64,000 bases of DNA. It comes from Vombatus ursinus (Eukaryota; Chordata; Mammalia; Diprotodontia; Vombatidae). A program made the translations under genes and the position numbers. Below the pieces are notes generated by a model that did no database searches, was not told the DNA's origin, and worked only from the letters and a program-made list of their open reading frames with translations. How positions within the stretch are numbered: position 1 is the stretch's first letter; each line of letters begins with the position of its first letter. The DNA is taken from the NCBI RefSeq assembly GCF_900497805.2, contig NW_020954617.1:1566525-1630524 (forward strand), in the 5' to 3' direction. Below, one piece after another: positions 50,396 to 61,265 of the stretch.

Positions 50396-50607
50396 AACAA
50401 TGAGCTTCCTTGGATATCTGTGTTTTGGTGGGGTAGTGACCCATCAACGATTTAGTCTTCAATTCTGTATTTTTGGAAGCTCTATTTTTAAATCATTTTA
50501 ATCAGATGAGAATATGATGTGTTCAATCAATTAATGTTAAATTGACACAAGAAACTGATTTCTAAATCAGAATAACATTAATTTAGAGTGAAATATATTC
50601 CTTTGCA
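50396..50607. other. Unassigned sequence
   Basis: Follows the abrupt end of L1 copy 2; nothing recognised. Confidence 0.4.
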
Positions 50608-50873
50608 TGGTCATCTAAGTGGCACAGTGGATAAAATATTGGTCCTGGAGTTAGAAAGACTGTCTTCTTGAGTTCAAATCTGACCTCAGACACTTACTAG
50701 CTGTGCGACCCTGGGTAAGTCACTTAACTCTGTTTCCCTCAGTTTCCTTATCCATAAAATAAGTTGGAGAAGGAAATGACAAACCACTTCAGTATCTTTG
50801 CAAAACAACAGTAACAACCCAAGTGGGGTCATGAAAACTCAGACATTACTGAAAACAACTCAACAACAAATAT
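50608..50873 (+). mobile_element. MAR1-type SINE
   Basis: 'aagtggcacagtggataaaat', 'gagttcaaatctgacctcagac', 'ttactagctgtgcgaccctgg', 'gttggagaaggaaatgacaaac', ending in a diverged RTE-like tail 'ggggtcatgaaaactcagac' and 'caacaaca'. Confidence 0.88.
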
Positions 50874-50989
50874 CCTTTTTCAATGTTTAGAATACTTTTG
50901 TGTTCATTATCCAGGACAACTGCTCCCCAGTTTGGATGTAGCCAGGAAGTTGAATTTTTCGTCATTTGTTGATAGACATGGGACCATAA

Positions 50990-51240
50990 ATCATAGAGGG
51001 GTAGGTTGGTGGTTAGAGGGTCATGCCTTGGGTTAGGAAGAACTAAGTTGAAGTCCAAGTGCAGACAATTAGTAGCTTTGTGACTCTGGGCAAATCTCTT
51101 AACCCCTCTTTTCCTCTGCTTCCTCACCAGTAGAATAGGGATGATAATTACACCTCCTCCCCAGGGTCATTGTGAGAATCAAATGAAGCAAGAATTGTAA
51201 AGCACTTAGCACAATGCCAGGCACACAACAAATGCAATAT
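50990..51240 (+). mobile_element. MIR relic, nearly full length
   Basis: 'ggtggttagagggtcatgcc', 'gtagctttgtgactctgggcaa', 'cttcctcaccagtagaatagg', 'aagcacttagcacaatgccaggc'. The antisense 93-codon frame is a shadow. Confidence 0.8.
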
Positions 51241-52196
51241 ATTTTAAAATTATTATTTGTTTTTATTATTATTGTTTCACCCAGGCTCTGCCAGAATTGG
51301 AAGAATACTCCACTATTGAGTACAACTTTCTAGTTCCCATTTATGCATGCAAAATACAATATCTTTCTTCCTTTTTCATAGTAATGGATACAGTCTGACA
51401 ATTTTTTTTCTATTCAAATCTATGTTTTCAATATTTATTCTCAGTTGCCGAAAGCCTCTGTCATTACAATATAACCTCATGACAAACAAGTTACTATTAA
51501 TTAGGTCACTTCTTATCTTACATTAGTAACATTTTATATGAAATTTTGAAATACTTTAGGGAGGCTCTGATGAGATTTAGGAAACACCCATCATTTTATC
51601 AGCCATGGTAACAAGACTTATTTCTTGGAAAGATTTCCATAGGCAGCTAACCTCAATCACTTTAGATCAATTCTTATTAAATCCAATTTCACAGGGTGAG
51701 ATTCTCTGAATTCTGGGATTATACCCTATCTGGATCTTGCAGTTTCCATGTGCTGACTAAAAACTTCACTGGATTTTAACCACTCTCTCCCTTTCACATT
51801 TTGTGTGTCGATTATGAGGAAACCCATGTGGCATCCCCACAATTCTCACCAGAGTGGTATTCATGTTTTATCAATGAGTTGGAGGACTGTCTGGATTTGA
51901 TAATCCTAGAACAGAAGCAGCTGTCTTGAATAGCCATAGATGGGGAATACATTCAACAAATTGAAATGACATTTATTCTTATAACAATTCTTCCTATAGA
52001 ACCCAGAGTAGATCCTAGGTAAAATCTTGGTGCAAGAGAAATTTGAAAACCAGTTATGTATCTTTCTCACCCCTCTACCCCATGTAGTATTATTTCCTTT
52101 TTCATTCTTCCACTGAAAACCTACACTCAAAAAAAGGTTCATATAAACTCATCAGTACAAATAACTGATAACTTAACATGTTATTTTTGCACAGAT
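51241..52196. other. Unassigned sequence
   Basis: About 950 bases, AT-rich, no recognised repeat and no supported gene. The 78-codon minus frame at 51906-52142 has no domain. Confidence 0.4.
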
Positions 52197-52208
52197 ATTT
52201 TTATTTAG

Positions 52209-52459
52209 GAGGCAGGTAGATGGCTCAGTGGCTAGAGTGCTGGGCCTGGAGTTAGGAAGACCTAAATTCAAATCTATTCTCAGACACTTACTAGCTGTGT
52301 GATCACTAGCTATGGTAAGTCATTTAACTTCTATTTGTCTTAATCCACTTGAGAAGGAAAGGGTAAAGCACTCCAGTGTCTTTGCAAGAAAACCCCATGG
52401 ACAGTATTGGTATGCAATGGTCCACAGGGTCACAGAAAGTCAGACAGAACTGAACAACA
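52209..52459 (+). mobile_element. MAR1-type SINE with target duplication
   Basis: 'aggcaggtagatggctcagtgg', 'ttactagctgtgtgatc', 'aaagcactccagtgtctttgcaag', tail 'gtcacagaaagtcagacagaactgaacaaca'. Target duplication 'atttttatttag' (52197-52208) and 'atttttattcag' (52460-52471), one mismatch in 12. Confidence 0.9.
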
Positions 52460-52471
52460 ATTTTTATTCAG

Positions 52472-52790
52472 CAAAGATAAAAGCCTTTAGCTAGAGGAAT
52501 AAGGTAAAATTTCAGATGCTAGCCTACAAGTGGGAGAGGTTTCAAAGGGGTGCTAAATTATTTATTAACTGCTCCTTGTATTACACCACCAATGTAGTAC
52601 TCTTCTATATCTAACAATAAGCTCAGCCTTGTAGAACCATAACTATCACAGGAGGAACATCACCTTCACCTAGTGCTTAGCATTCAGTATTGCTCCCTGG
52701 GAGGGCCTGAATCTCCTTCTAGGGACTCTCATCCCATCTCCCTTGTCTTGATTGGTTGTGAGGTTTGTTGACCTGAACTTCCATTGAACC
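52472..52790. other. Unassigned sequence
   Basis: Nothing recognised. Confidence 0.4.
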
Positions 52791-52850
52791 TGAAAAATAA
52801 ACAACTTTAATACCTCAAGCTATCTCAGTCAACATTTATTAAGCACCTTA
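52791..52850 (+). repeat. 60-bp direct repeat, left copy
   Basis: 'gaaaaataaacaactttaat', 'acctcaagc' and 'tcagtcaacatttattaagc' match 53751-53810 at about 90 percent by eye. It includes unique flank plus the first 25 bases of a reverse L2 tail. Confidence 0.8.
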
Positions 52851-53750
52851 TGGCTGTCATTACCATGGTCCTATACTATGGTATGCTTCTCTCAAAGTCA
52901 CCTTCCCACTGGCCTCTTTTGGCATTAGGCCATCTACTCTTTCAGTATAGGTATACCTGTAGACAGATTGCTTCTGGGCCTCTGCCTCCTGTTCACATCC
53001 AACTGTTTTTGCTTCAAGTAAAATAATCCCCAGATATTGCTTTTTAACTATGATTAGCTGTTTAGCCAACTAGATGATACCCTCTTACCTTGGATTTTTC
53101 CTATCCAAGTTAAACAATTAGGATATTTGAAGTTAATCAGAGACAAACTCCCAACAGTCATTTTGTTTTCAGTACTAGGGGACTGGAGGCAAAGTAGTTT
53201 TTCAACCATGTGACTCTGACTAGGCATATGAAGTAGAAGAAATGTATCTGAGATCTTGTTCTGGAAGACTGGTTCTGAATCCTGACCTTCACGAGTTAGT
53301 GTGTATTTATGAGTCTCCTTGGCTATTTGTGGTCTAAAGTCATCTCTTCTGAGACTGTAAGTGTGAGGACTAGAATTCTCTTTTTTCTATGAATTCCAAA
53401 GAAGAGCAGAGAGAAGTGAGGCACTCAAGAATCAAGGGCTCATGAATACTAAAGGCCAAAGAAGGCCAAGCAGGTGGTCAAAAGCCAACACAACCTATGA
53501 ACTTTCCTTTCATTTACAAATACTTGAGTATCTGACAGTGCAAGGAATAGTCCTTTTCCTCTAGTAAACCTTGGTCTCATATAGAAGATATGAACTATTC
53601 ATAGCAGTGTCTGTCCCATGGGGCCTGGCCACTCATAGTGACATATTATTAGGGTCTGGGACACAGGCTCATTGTTCCATAATCTCTGTAAATATCATGC
53701 AAGGCATGAAATCAAAATTAAATGAGAGGTACAAACTAATTTATTGAAAG
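52851..53750. other. Unassigned spacer between direct repeats
   Basis: About 900 bases with no recognised family. Copies at both ends lie exactly 960 bases apart. Confidence 0.45.
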
Positions 53751-53810
53751 GGAAAAATAAAGAACTTTAATACCTCAAGCCTTATCAGTCAACATTTATT
53801 AAGCATCTAC
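53751..53810 (+). repeat. 60-bp direct repeat, right copy
   Basis: Counterpart of 52791-52850. To its right the L2 tail continues normally, whereas the left copy stops short. Confidence 0.8.
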
Positions 53811-53905
53811 TATGTCCCAGGCATTGTGCTAAATGCTGGAGATACAAAAAAGAGGCAAAAAAAAGCCCTTGCCCTCCAGGATCTTATCAATGCTTTTCTC
53901 TACCA
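53785..53905 (-). mobile_element. L2 3' terminus, reverse orientation
   Basis: 'tcaacatttattaagcatctactatgtcccag', 'gcattgtgctaaatgctgga', 'cccttgccctccaggatctta'. Confidence 0.85.
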
Positions 53906-54013
53906 ATGCAGATTGCAAGCCTCACTGGATCTGAGTACAACTTAATGATTTACTCTTTTTTTTTTAAACTGGACTCATGTTTTTATTGGTAAAGAAAACT
54001 CCCAGATGAGCAA

Positions 54014-54015
<2 letters not shown>

Positions 54016-54091
<76 letters not shown>
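54016..54091. repeat. (CT)n microsatellite
   Basis: About 35 nearly uninterrupted CT units, the longest perfect dinucleotide array in the window. Confidence 0.97.
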
Positions 54092-54164
54092 AATTCAGAT
54101 CAGTAACTGTTCTGCCGCAACATCTAATCTTAGAGAGTTGCCTGGGGTTTAGAGAAACAACATT

Positions 54165-54310
54165 TTACAGAAGAGTGCCATCCTTGGAATCTGGAAGACC
54201 TGGGCTCAAGTTCTAGCTCTGATATATATTGACTTTGTGACGCTGCGCAAGTCACTTACTAAATACTTTTTGATTTTCATGAACTTGACTTAACCTCTGG
54301 TTGTCCAAAG
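54165..54310 (+). mobile_element. MIR relic
   Basis: 'ttggaatctggaagacctgggc', 'tcaagttctagctctgata', 'tgactttgtgacgctgcgcaagtcactta'. Confidence 0.65.
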
Positions 54311-55480
54311 AATCAGTTTCTGTGGTTGAAAAAAAAATCGCTACATGATAGCCAAACTTCTGGTGATGCCTTGCTCTGCAGTTAGCTAGAATGGTCCTTA
54401 TACAACAAATGTACAATGCATTGTTGGCCCTGTACTTGAAGCCTTATTGAAGGTTGGTAGAAACCAATGATGTTCCAGAGAAAGAAGTGATAATGATTTT
54501 ACATGTTTGTGTTTAATAGTAGCCATCTATAAGATGGGGGAAGGGAAGAGAAAAGGAAGGAAAAAAAAAAGAAAATTACATAAATTTATTATATAGTTAA
54601 AAGGAATAGCAAGCTGTACATGATAGATTTGCAGTTTCATGTGCAAAAAAACCCCAAAAAACCCCCAAAATCATGGGTCTCGTGTACATTGGGCACAAGT
54701 TTCAAGAACCCATGGTGATGCCCATACTATGATGTAACAATGGGATAAATATTAGTGGATAAAATACATTAAATATTAATAATTATAATTAGCAATGCTT
54801 CTTTCAATTTCTAATGCATTTCTTCTTTATGGATACAATAGTATTGAAGTTTCTGACTGAAAAACATGGTTCAATCCACAATAGAAGTCCTAGCCTTCTG
54901 AATACAAGACAGCCATAATATACCTTACAGCTGTGAGTGAGTGACAGCACTGACGAAAATGCACGTGGTTATAGAGACAAATTCATGGGGGCAAAGAAGC
55001 CTAAGGATTTTGAAGTTTATATGACCCCACAAAAATGGCTTTTTTCAACACCAACTATAATTGTCTTTTGTTGTACAGAATATAGAATCTGATTAATTTT
55101 CAAAGATCTGGGATGACAATCTTTATTTCCTTTTTCAAGGAAGCTTAATGGCATTCTAGGATTCATGGAATTTTCATGAGAAAGGACCTATAAAAGTTAA
55201 ATGACTAGTAGAACACAATGGATCAACTCTATAATATTCCCCAGAGATCAGCAGACCCAAATTTTGTCAATGATGGCAGTGATGGCACAAAATCCCAATG
55301 GGGATTTCAATAATAAAAAGAACGTTATTTCAGAACCAACAGAAAGGCATCCAGGTCATATAAGCAATCGGATGGAGCACTAGACTTTTTTTTTCTAATC
55401 CCTATAATCTCTTAAACCTCTCTAAAACAAAAATTATGAGTAAAAGATAAAGCAACCTTAACTATTTCTATGATCTGGGA
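54311..55480. other. Unassigned sequence
   Basis: About 1.2 kb, AT-rich, with A-runs at 54540-54600. No repeat or gene recognised. Confidence 0.4.
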
Positions 55481-56087
55481 CACTTAGATTCCAAAAGAAG
55501 GTTAAAAAACAAACAAACCTCCAAATGCTCACTGACCCTGAGCTCACCTACATCCCGTGCTAGCAGTAGTGAGATTGCACTAGCAGATCCAAGGAGCCAA
55601 CACAGGGTTACAACAAAATTCATCCCCACCTCCTGGTCCCTTATCCCTCTTTTCAGTTCTGTGGAGATTCCAGTTCCAGTCTGTGGATGTTTGCTTGGGC
55701 TGACAGCCATGGAAGCTCTAGCCCTTCAGGAACAAAAGCCTGACAAGTGTCAAAACCTCACAGCACCAGTGCTGCAAAGCTCCATTGTCAGTGCTTGGGC
55801 AAAAAGCACTGCAAAGCTCTGAACAGCCAGTGCTACATCAGAGAACTGAAGAACAGATGGAGTGAGATAGGCCGCCAAAACAGAATGCTGTATATGAGGA
55901 GGGCTCTACAAAACTGCATTAAACCTGAGGGAAGGAGCACAGTATCTAACTGGGGCCAATTCTGGCCACCCAAAATTCACTTAGGGGCAGAGAATGAGAC
56001 TGGTGAACCATAAATTGCCTAGTGTAGGAAGAGGTTAAGACATTTTGAGATCCAGCCCCCAAGGAAGACACAATCAAAAGGAAAACT
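55481..56087. other. G/C-richer block of unknown origin
   Basis: Composition differs from the AT-rich flanks. A short theme, 'cagtgctgcaaagctc', recurs as 'agcactgcaaagctc' and 'cagccagtgct' (55773-55835). Frames of 80 and 88 codons overlap on opposite strands, with no recognised domain. It resembles an L1 or LTR 5' region more than a gene, but no assignment is made. Confidence 0.35.
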
Positions 56088-56240
56088 CGGGCAGCTAGGT
56101 GGCTCAGTGGATAGAGCACCGGCCCTGAAGTCAGGAGGACCTGAGTTCAAATCTGGCCTCAGACCAAACACTTGTCAAGTACTAGCTGTGTGACCTTGGG
56201 CAAGTCACTTAACCCTGATTACCTCACTAAAAAAAAAAAG
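56088..56240 (+). mobile_element. WSINE/WALLSI-type SINE
   Basis: 'cgggcagctaggtggctcag', 'agagcaccggccctgaagtcaggagg', 'tactagctgtgtgaccttggg', 'cacttaaccctgatt' and an A11 tail. A small internal insertion ('caaacacttgtcaagta') distinguishes it. The target duplication is short: 'aaaggaa' on both sides. Confidence 0.9.
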
Positions 56241-56539
56241 GAACAAAGTCAGGAAGTGAATAGTGGAAAATCAGGAAAAACACAAACAAAACAAAACTGA
56301 AATTACTAAAGATCTCAGGAAGAAGAAAACAGAAGCAACAGAGACCCTATCATTTCTATGATGCAGGGAGAAAATGCTAGCCAAAACAATGACATATTGT
56401 TCAAGAAAACATACCAGTAGCTCTCTACATCAGTGCTCCTATCACACAAAATGCTTTCCATGAGCACTGTCTGCTTGACATGGAACTTACCAAATCTGAA
56501 AGAAAAGAAAATCCAGCTAGAAGAGAGTTATTTATCTCA
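56241..56539. other. Unassigned sequence
   Basis: Probably the continuation of the block left of the SINE; nothing recognised. Confidence 0.4.
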
Positions 56540-57485
56540 CTTATACTATATTCTTACCTACTATTTTGAAACATAATCTCAGAGTCATCTTCAACTTTTC
56601 ATTTTCCTTCACCTCTGTTTTCATTGAGTTGATAAATCTTGCTGATTCTACCTTTCCAGCAGCTCTCACACCTCTCCTTTCTTTCCACTTGCATGATCAA
56701 TACTCTGTTCAAGGCCTCATCACCTTCTTCTTAGACTACTGAAATATCATGCTAATTGATTTCCATTCCTCCATTCTCTTACCTCTCCAATCCGTCCTTC
56801 ACAATGTTGCCAAACTGATTGTTTTAATGTACATCTCTAATTAAATTATTTGCCCACTCAAGGAGCTTCAGTGATTCTCTGTGGTCTTAGAACAAATACA
56901 AACTTTTCTACTTGGCTTTTAAAGACCTTTACAATCCGTCTCTAACCTATCTTTACAGACTGATTTCCCATCATCCCCCCCACCCCGACAGTTTCAATCA
57001 AACTGTTCTATTTGCTGTTCATCTCATCTGTGCATCCCATTGCTCAGCTTTGCACCTTTATACAAGCTATTCCTCATGCCTGGAATGCTCTCCTTCCAAG
57101 TCTTGGAATCTCTAGCTCCCATCAAGAATTAATTCAGTTGTCACTGGCTACAGGTTCTGGTTCTGTCAGTTGTTAGAATTCACTTCCTACCTCCTTAAAA
57201 TTACTTTAAATGTACCATTGTATCTTTTATATTTACTTATCTGAGTACACATTTTTTCTTCCAATAGAAAGTGAGCTCTTTGAGAATCGAGACTGTTTTA
57301 ATTTTTCCATTGTGCCAGCAGTGTCTGGGTATTGTATTGATCATAATTCTTAAGTGATTCACAGTTGTTTTCTTTTACAATGTTCTAGTTTATTTTTTTT
57401 GCATATTAAATACCTGCCATGTGCCTGTCAAAATGTCTAGCACATAGTAGGCACTTAATAAATGCTTATTGACTTAAATTGAACT
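56540..57485 (+). mobile_element. L2 LINE 3' region, about 950 bases
   Basis: The most complete L2 3' region here: 'aatcttgctgattctaccttt', 'tagactactgaaatatcatgc', 'caatccgtccttcacaatgttgcc', 'tttaaagacctttacaatccg', 'catgcctggaatgctctcc', 'gaaagtgagctctttgagaatcgag', 'agcacatagtaggcacttaataaatgc'. The protein-coding part is absent. The 67-codon frame at 56912 is 3'UTR. Confidence 0.88.
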
Positions 57486-58320
57486 CAGAGTAAATGAAAC
57501 ATGGAAGTTTTGATATTTATTTGACATTTTGATAATTTATCTGGTAAAAAAACCAGACATACTAAATGTCACTTTAGTGAATTCATTTCAGCAAAACATA
57601 GTCTTCCCTGAAGTCTGCTAAGACAGTACATGCAGAGAATGACCAGATTGGCAGCTTATCTGTTTTTGCCAGTAATTTCTTATTTTTCCCCTGAAGCTAA
57701 CCCTACATGTGGCTCAGTAAATGACCTCCCAGTAATGAGGACATTATTTTGAGTCTTGAAAGCTTTTCTGACTATTGTTCTTTCACTGGCTTTTCACTCA
57801 CGTCTAATTTACATCCACAAGTGTTTTTATGCCAACACAGAGGTTGCCTGAATAGATACTGCTTCAAAAAAATGTCCACATGAGGACAACCATTACAGGA
57901 TGAGGACAATGATTAGGTAGAAACAATGGGTGATAAAAGTACATCGAATCTTGAAACAAAAAGAATGTTTCTGCCTCCCTGAATTAGCAAACTCTCAGTA
58001 AAGGATAGCAGTCAATCTTACAAGAAAGAAAAGCACATTGATTACACGGTGTTGGTTTGTTTATTTGTTTGTAGTTTTCCAAGTCTCAGCTAAACCATAT
58101 CCTAACAGAAAGGTTTCCATTTCAGCTGAATCTGTATCTTAAAAGCATGACTGCTACTGGCTTGGAGGAAACATGCAGAGATTTGTCAAAGTGTAAGCTG
58201 GCATGCCTCTCTGTGTAGCACTAATTTAAATGTAGCTCTGTTACATTTCTCTAATATCATAATTTGTCTGTCTGTTGCACACAGGATTCCCACTGGTCTA
58301 GGAACAATCTCTAAACTGAC
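57486..58320. other. Repeat-free block, possible conserved non-coding element
   Basis: About 830 bases with no repeats. The part at 58120-58290 ('cagctgaatctgtatcttaa', 'gcatgactgctactggcttgg', 'gtagcactaatttaaatgtagc') reads like a deeply conserved enhancer: E-box CAGCTG, TAAT-type cores and few degenerate runs. No splice-bordered frame is evident. Conservation is inferred only from texture. Confidence 0.35.
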
Positions 58321-58548
58321 ATTCCATTAGCTCCTGAATTAATAGCCTGATATTGTTCCCACCTCTCTTTGATTTTTTACCCCACCAGGACCACCTGCCT
58401 CTCTAAGCATCTCACCTCCAAGCACAACCTCATAATCTTGGAATTGTTGATATTGTCAGTTAACCCAATGCCCTTTTTGCCTCCAGGAAAAGCTGTCTTC
58501 TTTCCTTCAGGATAGCTTGCTTACACTTCTCTCTCTCCAAGGGAAAGA
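58321..58548. other. Unassigned sequence
   Basis: Pyrimidine-rich, possibly decayed L2; not assigned. Confidence 0.35.
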
Positions 58549-58829
58549 TTCAAAAGGAAGGGAGGGAGGGAGAAAGGAAGGAAAAAAGGAAGGAAGAAAG
58601 AAAAAAAGAAAAAGGAGGAAGGGAAGGAGAAAGGAAGGGAGGAAAGAAAGGAAAGATGAAAGAAAGGATTAAAGGAAAAAAGAATGAAGGAAGGAAAAAC
58701 AGAAGGAAGGAAGAAAAGAATGAAAGGAGGGAAGGAGGAAAGAAGGAAGAAAAGAATGAAGGAATGAAGGAAAGAAGAAAAGGAGGTAGGGAAGAAAAGA
58801 AGGAAGGAAGGAAGGAAACAAGCAAACAA
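58549..58829. repeat. Purine tract of about 280 bases, (GGAA/GAAA)n-like
   Basis: Almost only A and G on the plus strand, built from 'ggaa', 'gaaa' and 'ggaggg' units, with rare T and C. The long Ser/Phe/Pro-rich minus-strand frames (117 and 91 codons) and the Lys/Glu-rich plus frame are products of this bias. Confidence 0.95.
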
Positions 58830-58830
58830 G

Positions 58831-58848
58831 TATATATATATATATATG
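58831..58848. repeat. (TA)n microsatellite
   Basis: About nine TA units immediately right of the purine tract. Confidence 0.9.
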
Positions 58849-59429
58849 TATTTTGAGTGCTTAGTATGAGGCACTGTGCTTAGCAGGGGTCACAGCAATA
58901 TCTTCTGTCTTAGGTAATCACTACTCAGCCTTCTCAATAGGACACTCCAACTTTAGCTAGTGGGGAATTAAGGAATTCCCCTTAGCTAAAACAACAACCA
59001 ATTCCTTTACCTCACCTCATATACAAACATTTATTAAAAGCATACCTACAGACAGAGTAACACACAGAGACATAGCAGTACTCCAAAACATATAGATGCC
59101 AGATGCATTCAAAGACAGATTTCATACATGGATATAGATATTCCTCTATATAATTATAAAGATATGCATATCCTCTTCTTCACACACATGCGCACCTTCC
59201 TTCAATTATATACTCTCATAGACATATACAAGGATACAGAACAGGCACTTGATAACAGATGCAAGAAAACATATGAACATTAGGGGTACTAAATATCTAT
59301 CCATCATCTACCTATCTTTAGGAGATGTGGTCCAGTGAGACAGTCATAGGATGCAAATCTATAATGTTTTCTGTATAAACCAACTAGACATTCTAGATGC
59401 AATGCCATCATGCATTTATTCTGTGAGCC
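58849..59429. other. Mostly unassigned
   Basis: 58855-58905 ('gagtgcttagtatgaggcactgtgctt') may be a reverse L2 tail. The rest is not recognised. Confidence 0.4.
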
Positions 59430-59530
59430 TTTGGTAGTTACACAGCTAGAATATATAAGAGACAGGATCTGAAACCAGACCTTCTGACTCCAAAACCAGT
59501 TCATTATCCACTTTGCCATGCTGTCTCTAC
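59430..59530 (-). mobile_element. MIR relic, reverse orientation
   Basis: 'ggtagttacacagctagaatat', 'gacaggatctgaaaccagac', 'ctgactccaaaaccagttcattatccac'. Confidence 0.75.
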
Positions 59531-59625
59531 TAAGCTCTTATTACAAACAAATGTTCTTAGATCTAGGAAGAGATAGAAAGACAAATGTGACAGGGACCCC
59601 TACCATCAAAGGGCTTGCAATATAT
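59531..59625 (-). mobile_element. L2 3' fragment, reverse orientation
   Basis: 'agatagaaagacaaatgtgacagggacccctaccatcaaagggctt' in order is a reverse L2 3' end; it is cut at about 59625 by the next element. Confidence 0.6.
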
Positions 59626-60322
59626 TGTCAACTCTGATAACAAATGACCAAAGAGTCACGGAGGTTTTGCAACCACTGTTAACTCCAAAAAATACCAATG
59701 AGTTCACATATATTAATAGCAAAAGGCTTTCTTTATTCCACTGGGGAGAGAAATTAGACACATGTATCAGGGCCTCCTCTACAAGGATAACTGAGAGAGA
59801 GGGGCTAAACCAGCAACAGTGAGGCAAAGTTGTCTAGTGACAAAAAGTCCATTCATAACAGGACTTCATGTCTGGGCCTGTTGGTTCTTGCTGGACCTCA
59901 GAGAACATCAGTTCTGTGATTTAGTTGCAGCAAAGTTCATCCAGAGCGCAAAGAATTGTTAGGACAAGCTCAGATCAAAGCTTGCATGCTAGGCCTTAGC
60001 TCTGGAAAACTGTGTGTCTAAAAGGAGAGATGTATTCTTGAGTCCTGACAATATTAAGAAAGAAATCCAGGAGTGTGGATTTGCAGGTAAATGTTGATAA
60101 TGTCTAATGAAAGAAACAGCTCTCTAAAAAGAAAAAAATGTACCCAGGACATGCTTTTAGGTTTAATTTGCATTATTAATGTTTACTCTGTCATTTTCCT
60201 AAGTCTACCAATCAACCAAACAAGCCCTGATTTGTAGCATTTGCTGATTTCTGAAGTGTAGATGATCACACTGAAAATTTAACACTGATTTCTCAACAAC
60301 TAATGTGGGCTGGTTCAGCACA
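59626..60322 (-). mobile_element. Possible solo retroviral LTR relic, antisense
   Basis: The minus strand shows a promoter-distal end of LTR type: a 'ggaataaagaaagcc' poly(A) signal region near 59730-59745 and a CA terminus near 59626. L2 sequence lies on the left, and the right border is uncertain (60155 to 60322). No internal viral genes adjoin it. Family and age cannot be fixed; divergence suggests an old insertion. Confidence 0.35.
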
Positions 60323-60545
60323 CCCCTGGATATGACACATACAACAACACAACAAAAATAGGCAAAGTGGTCACTACATAACAGAGATACAAAATGCTCT
60401 GTGATGTCTGATGAATCTTCTTGGCATCTGGCATATTTGAAGCTGGTCAGTGAGAGAAAACAGATTCTCCATTGTCTGAAAACTAAGCTCTAAGCTACAA
60501 TGGTTATAACAGTCCATGACAAAGATTTACATGAAAGTTGGGCTA
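60323..60545. other. Unassigned sequence
   Basis: Nothing recognised. Confidence 0.35.
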
Positions 60546-60547
60546 CT

Positions 60548-60835
60548 TGGGGAAGCTACATGGTGCATCGATTAGAGTGCTGGGCCTGGAGTCAGGAAGA
60601 CTCATCTTTGTGAGTTTAAATTGGGCCTCAGATACTTCTTCACTATGTGACCTGGACAAGTCACTTAACCCTGTTTGCCCAAGTTTCTTCATCTGTAAAA
60701 TGAGCTGGAGAAGGCAATGGCAAACTCTATTATCTTTGACTATTTCTCTAATAACTTTGAAGAAAACCCTAAAATGGGGTCACAAAGACTTGGACACTCC
60801 TCAAAATGACTTAACAACAACAACAACAAGGCCTA
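60548..60835 (+). mobile_element. MAR1-type SINE
   Basis: 'agagtgctgggcctggagtcaggaagac', 'cacttaaccctgtttgccca', 'tcttcatctgtaaaatgagctggagaagg', 'ggggtcacaaagacttggacac' and a (CAA)n tail. It has an extra stretch around 60730-60765. The 108-codon frame over it is not a gene. Confidence 0.9.
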
Positions 60836-61169
60836 TTTATCCTCCCTCAAAAAGAGCAACCTAATGTTGACTGACTGTGCATACCTGAGTAGTTTCTTTT
60901 TCTTTTGTAAATTTTCTTTAATTTTAAACTTAAATACAAAATAAGAAAAGAAAAAAAAACTTTGCCATGTGCAAAGCAGAACATAAGAGAGAATTCAAAA
61001 TACAAAGCAATAAATTTCCATTTCAAGAAAGCCAATATAGTAAAAACTATATATTGTGTTCAGAGTTGTCCATCTTTACTTTCTTCTAGGTTTTATTTTG
61101 TTCTCTGCTGTGCACCTTTTACTTTGTTCTTTTTTCCCCCTTCCCCTTGCCCCCCCAGGCTGCAAGTAA

Positions 61170-61265
61170 GTGTAAATATATTTATATATAGATATAGATA
61201 TATACACATATACATATATGCACATACATGCATACACACGTACACACATACATACAGATATAAAC
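61170..61265. repeat. TATA/TACA microsatellite
   Basis: Mixed 'tatata', 'catata' and 'cataca' units. Confidence 0.85.

Noticed and set aside
55747-56013. 88-codon plus-strand frame with basic residues
   Set aside because: It overlaps an 80-codon frame on the other strand within a probably repetitive G/C-richer block; no domain or splice signal supports it.
58521-58874. 117-codon Ser/Phe/Pro-rich minus-strand frame
   Set aside because: It is a direct translation of the purine tract and has no non-repetitive part.
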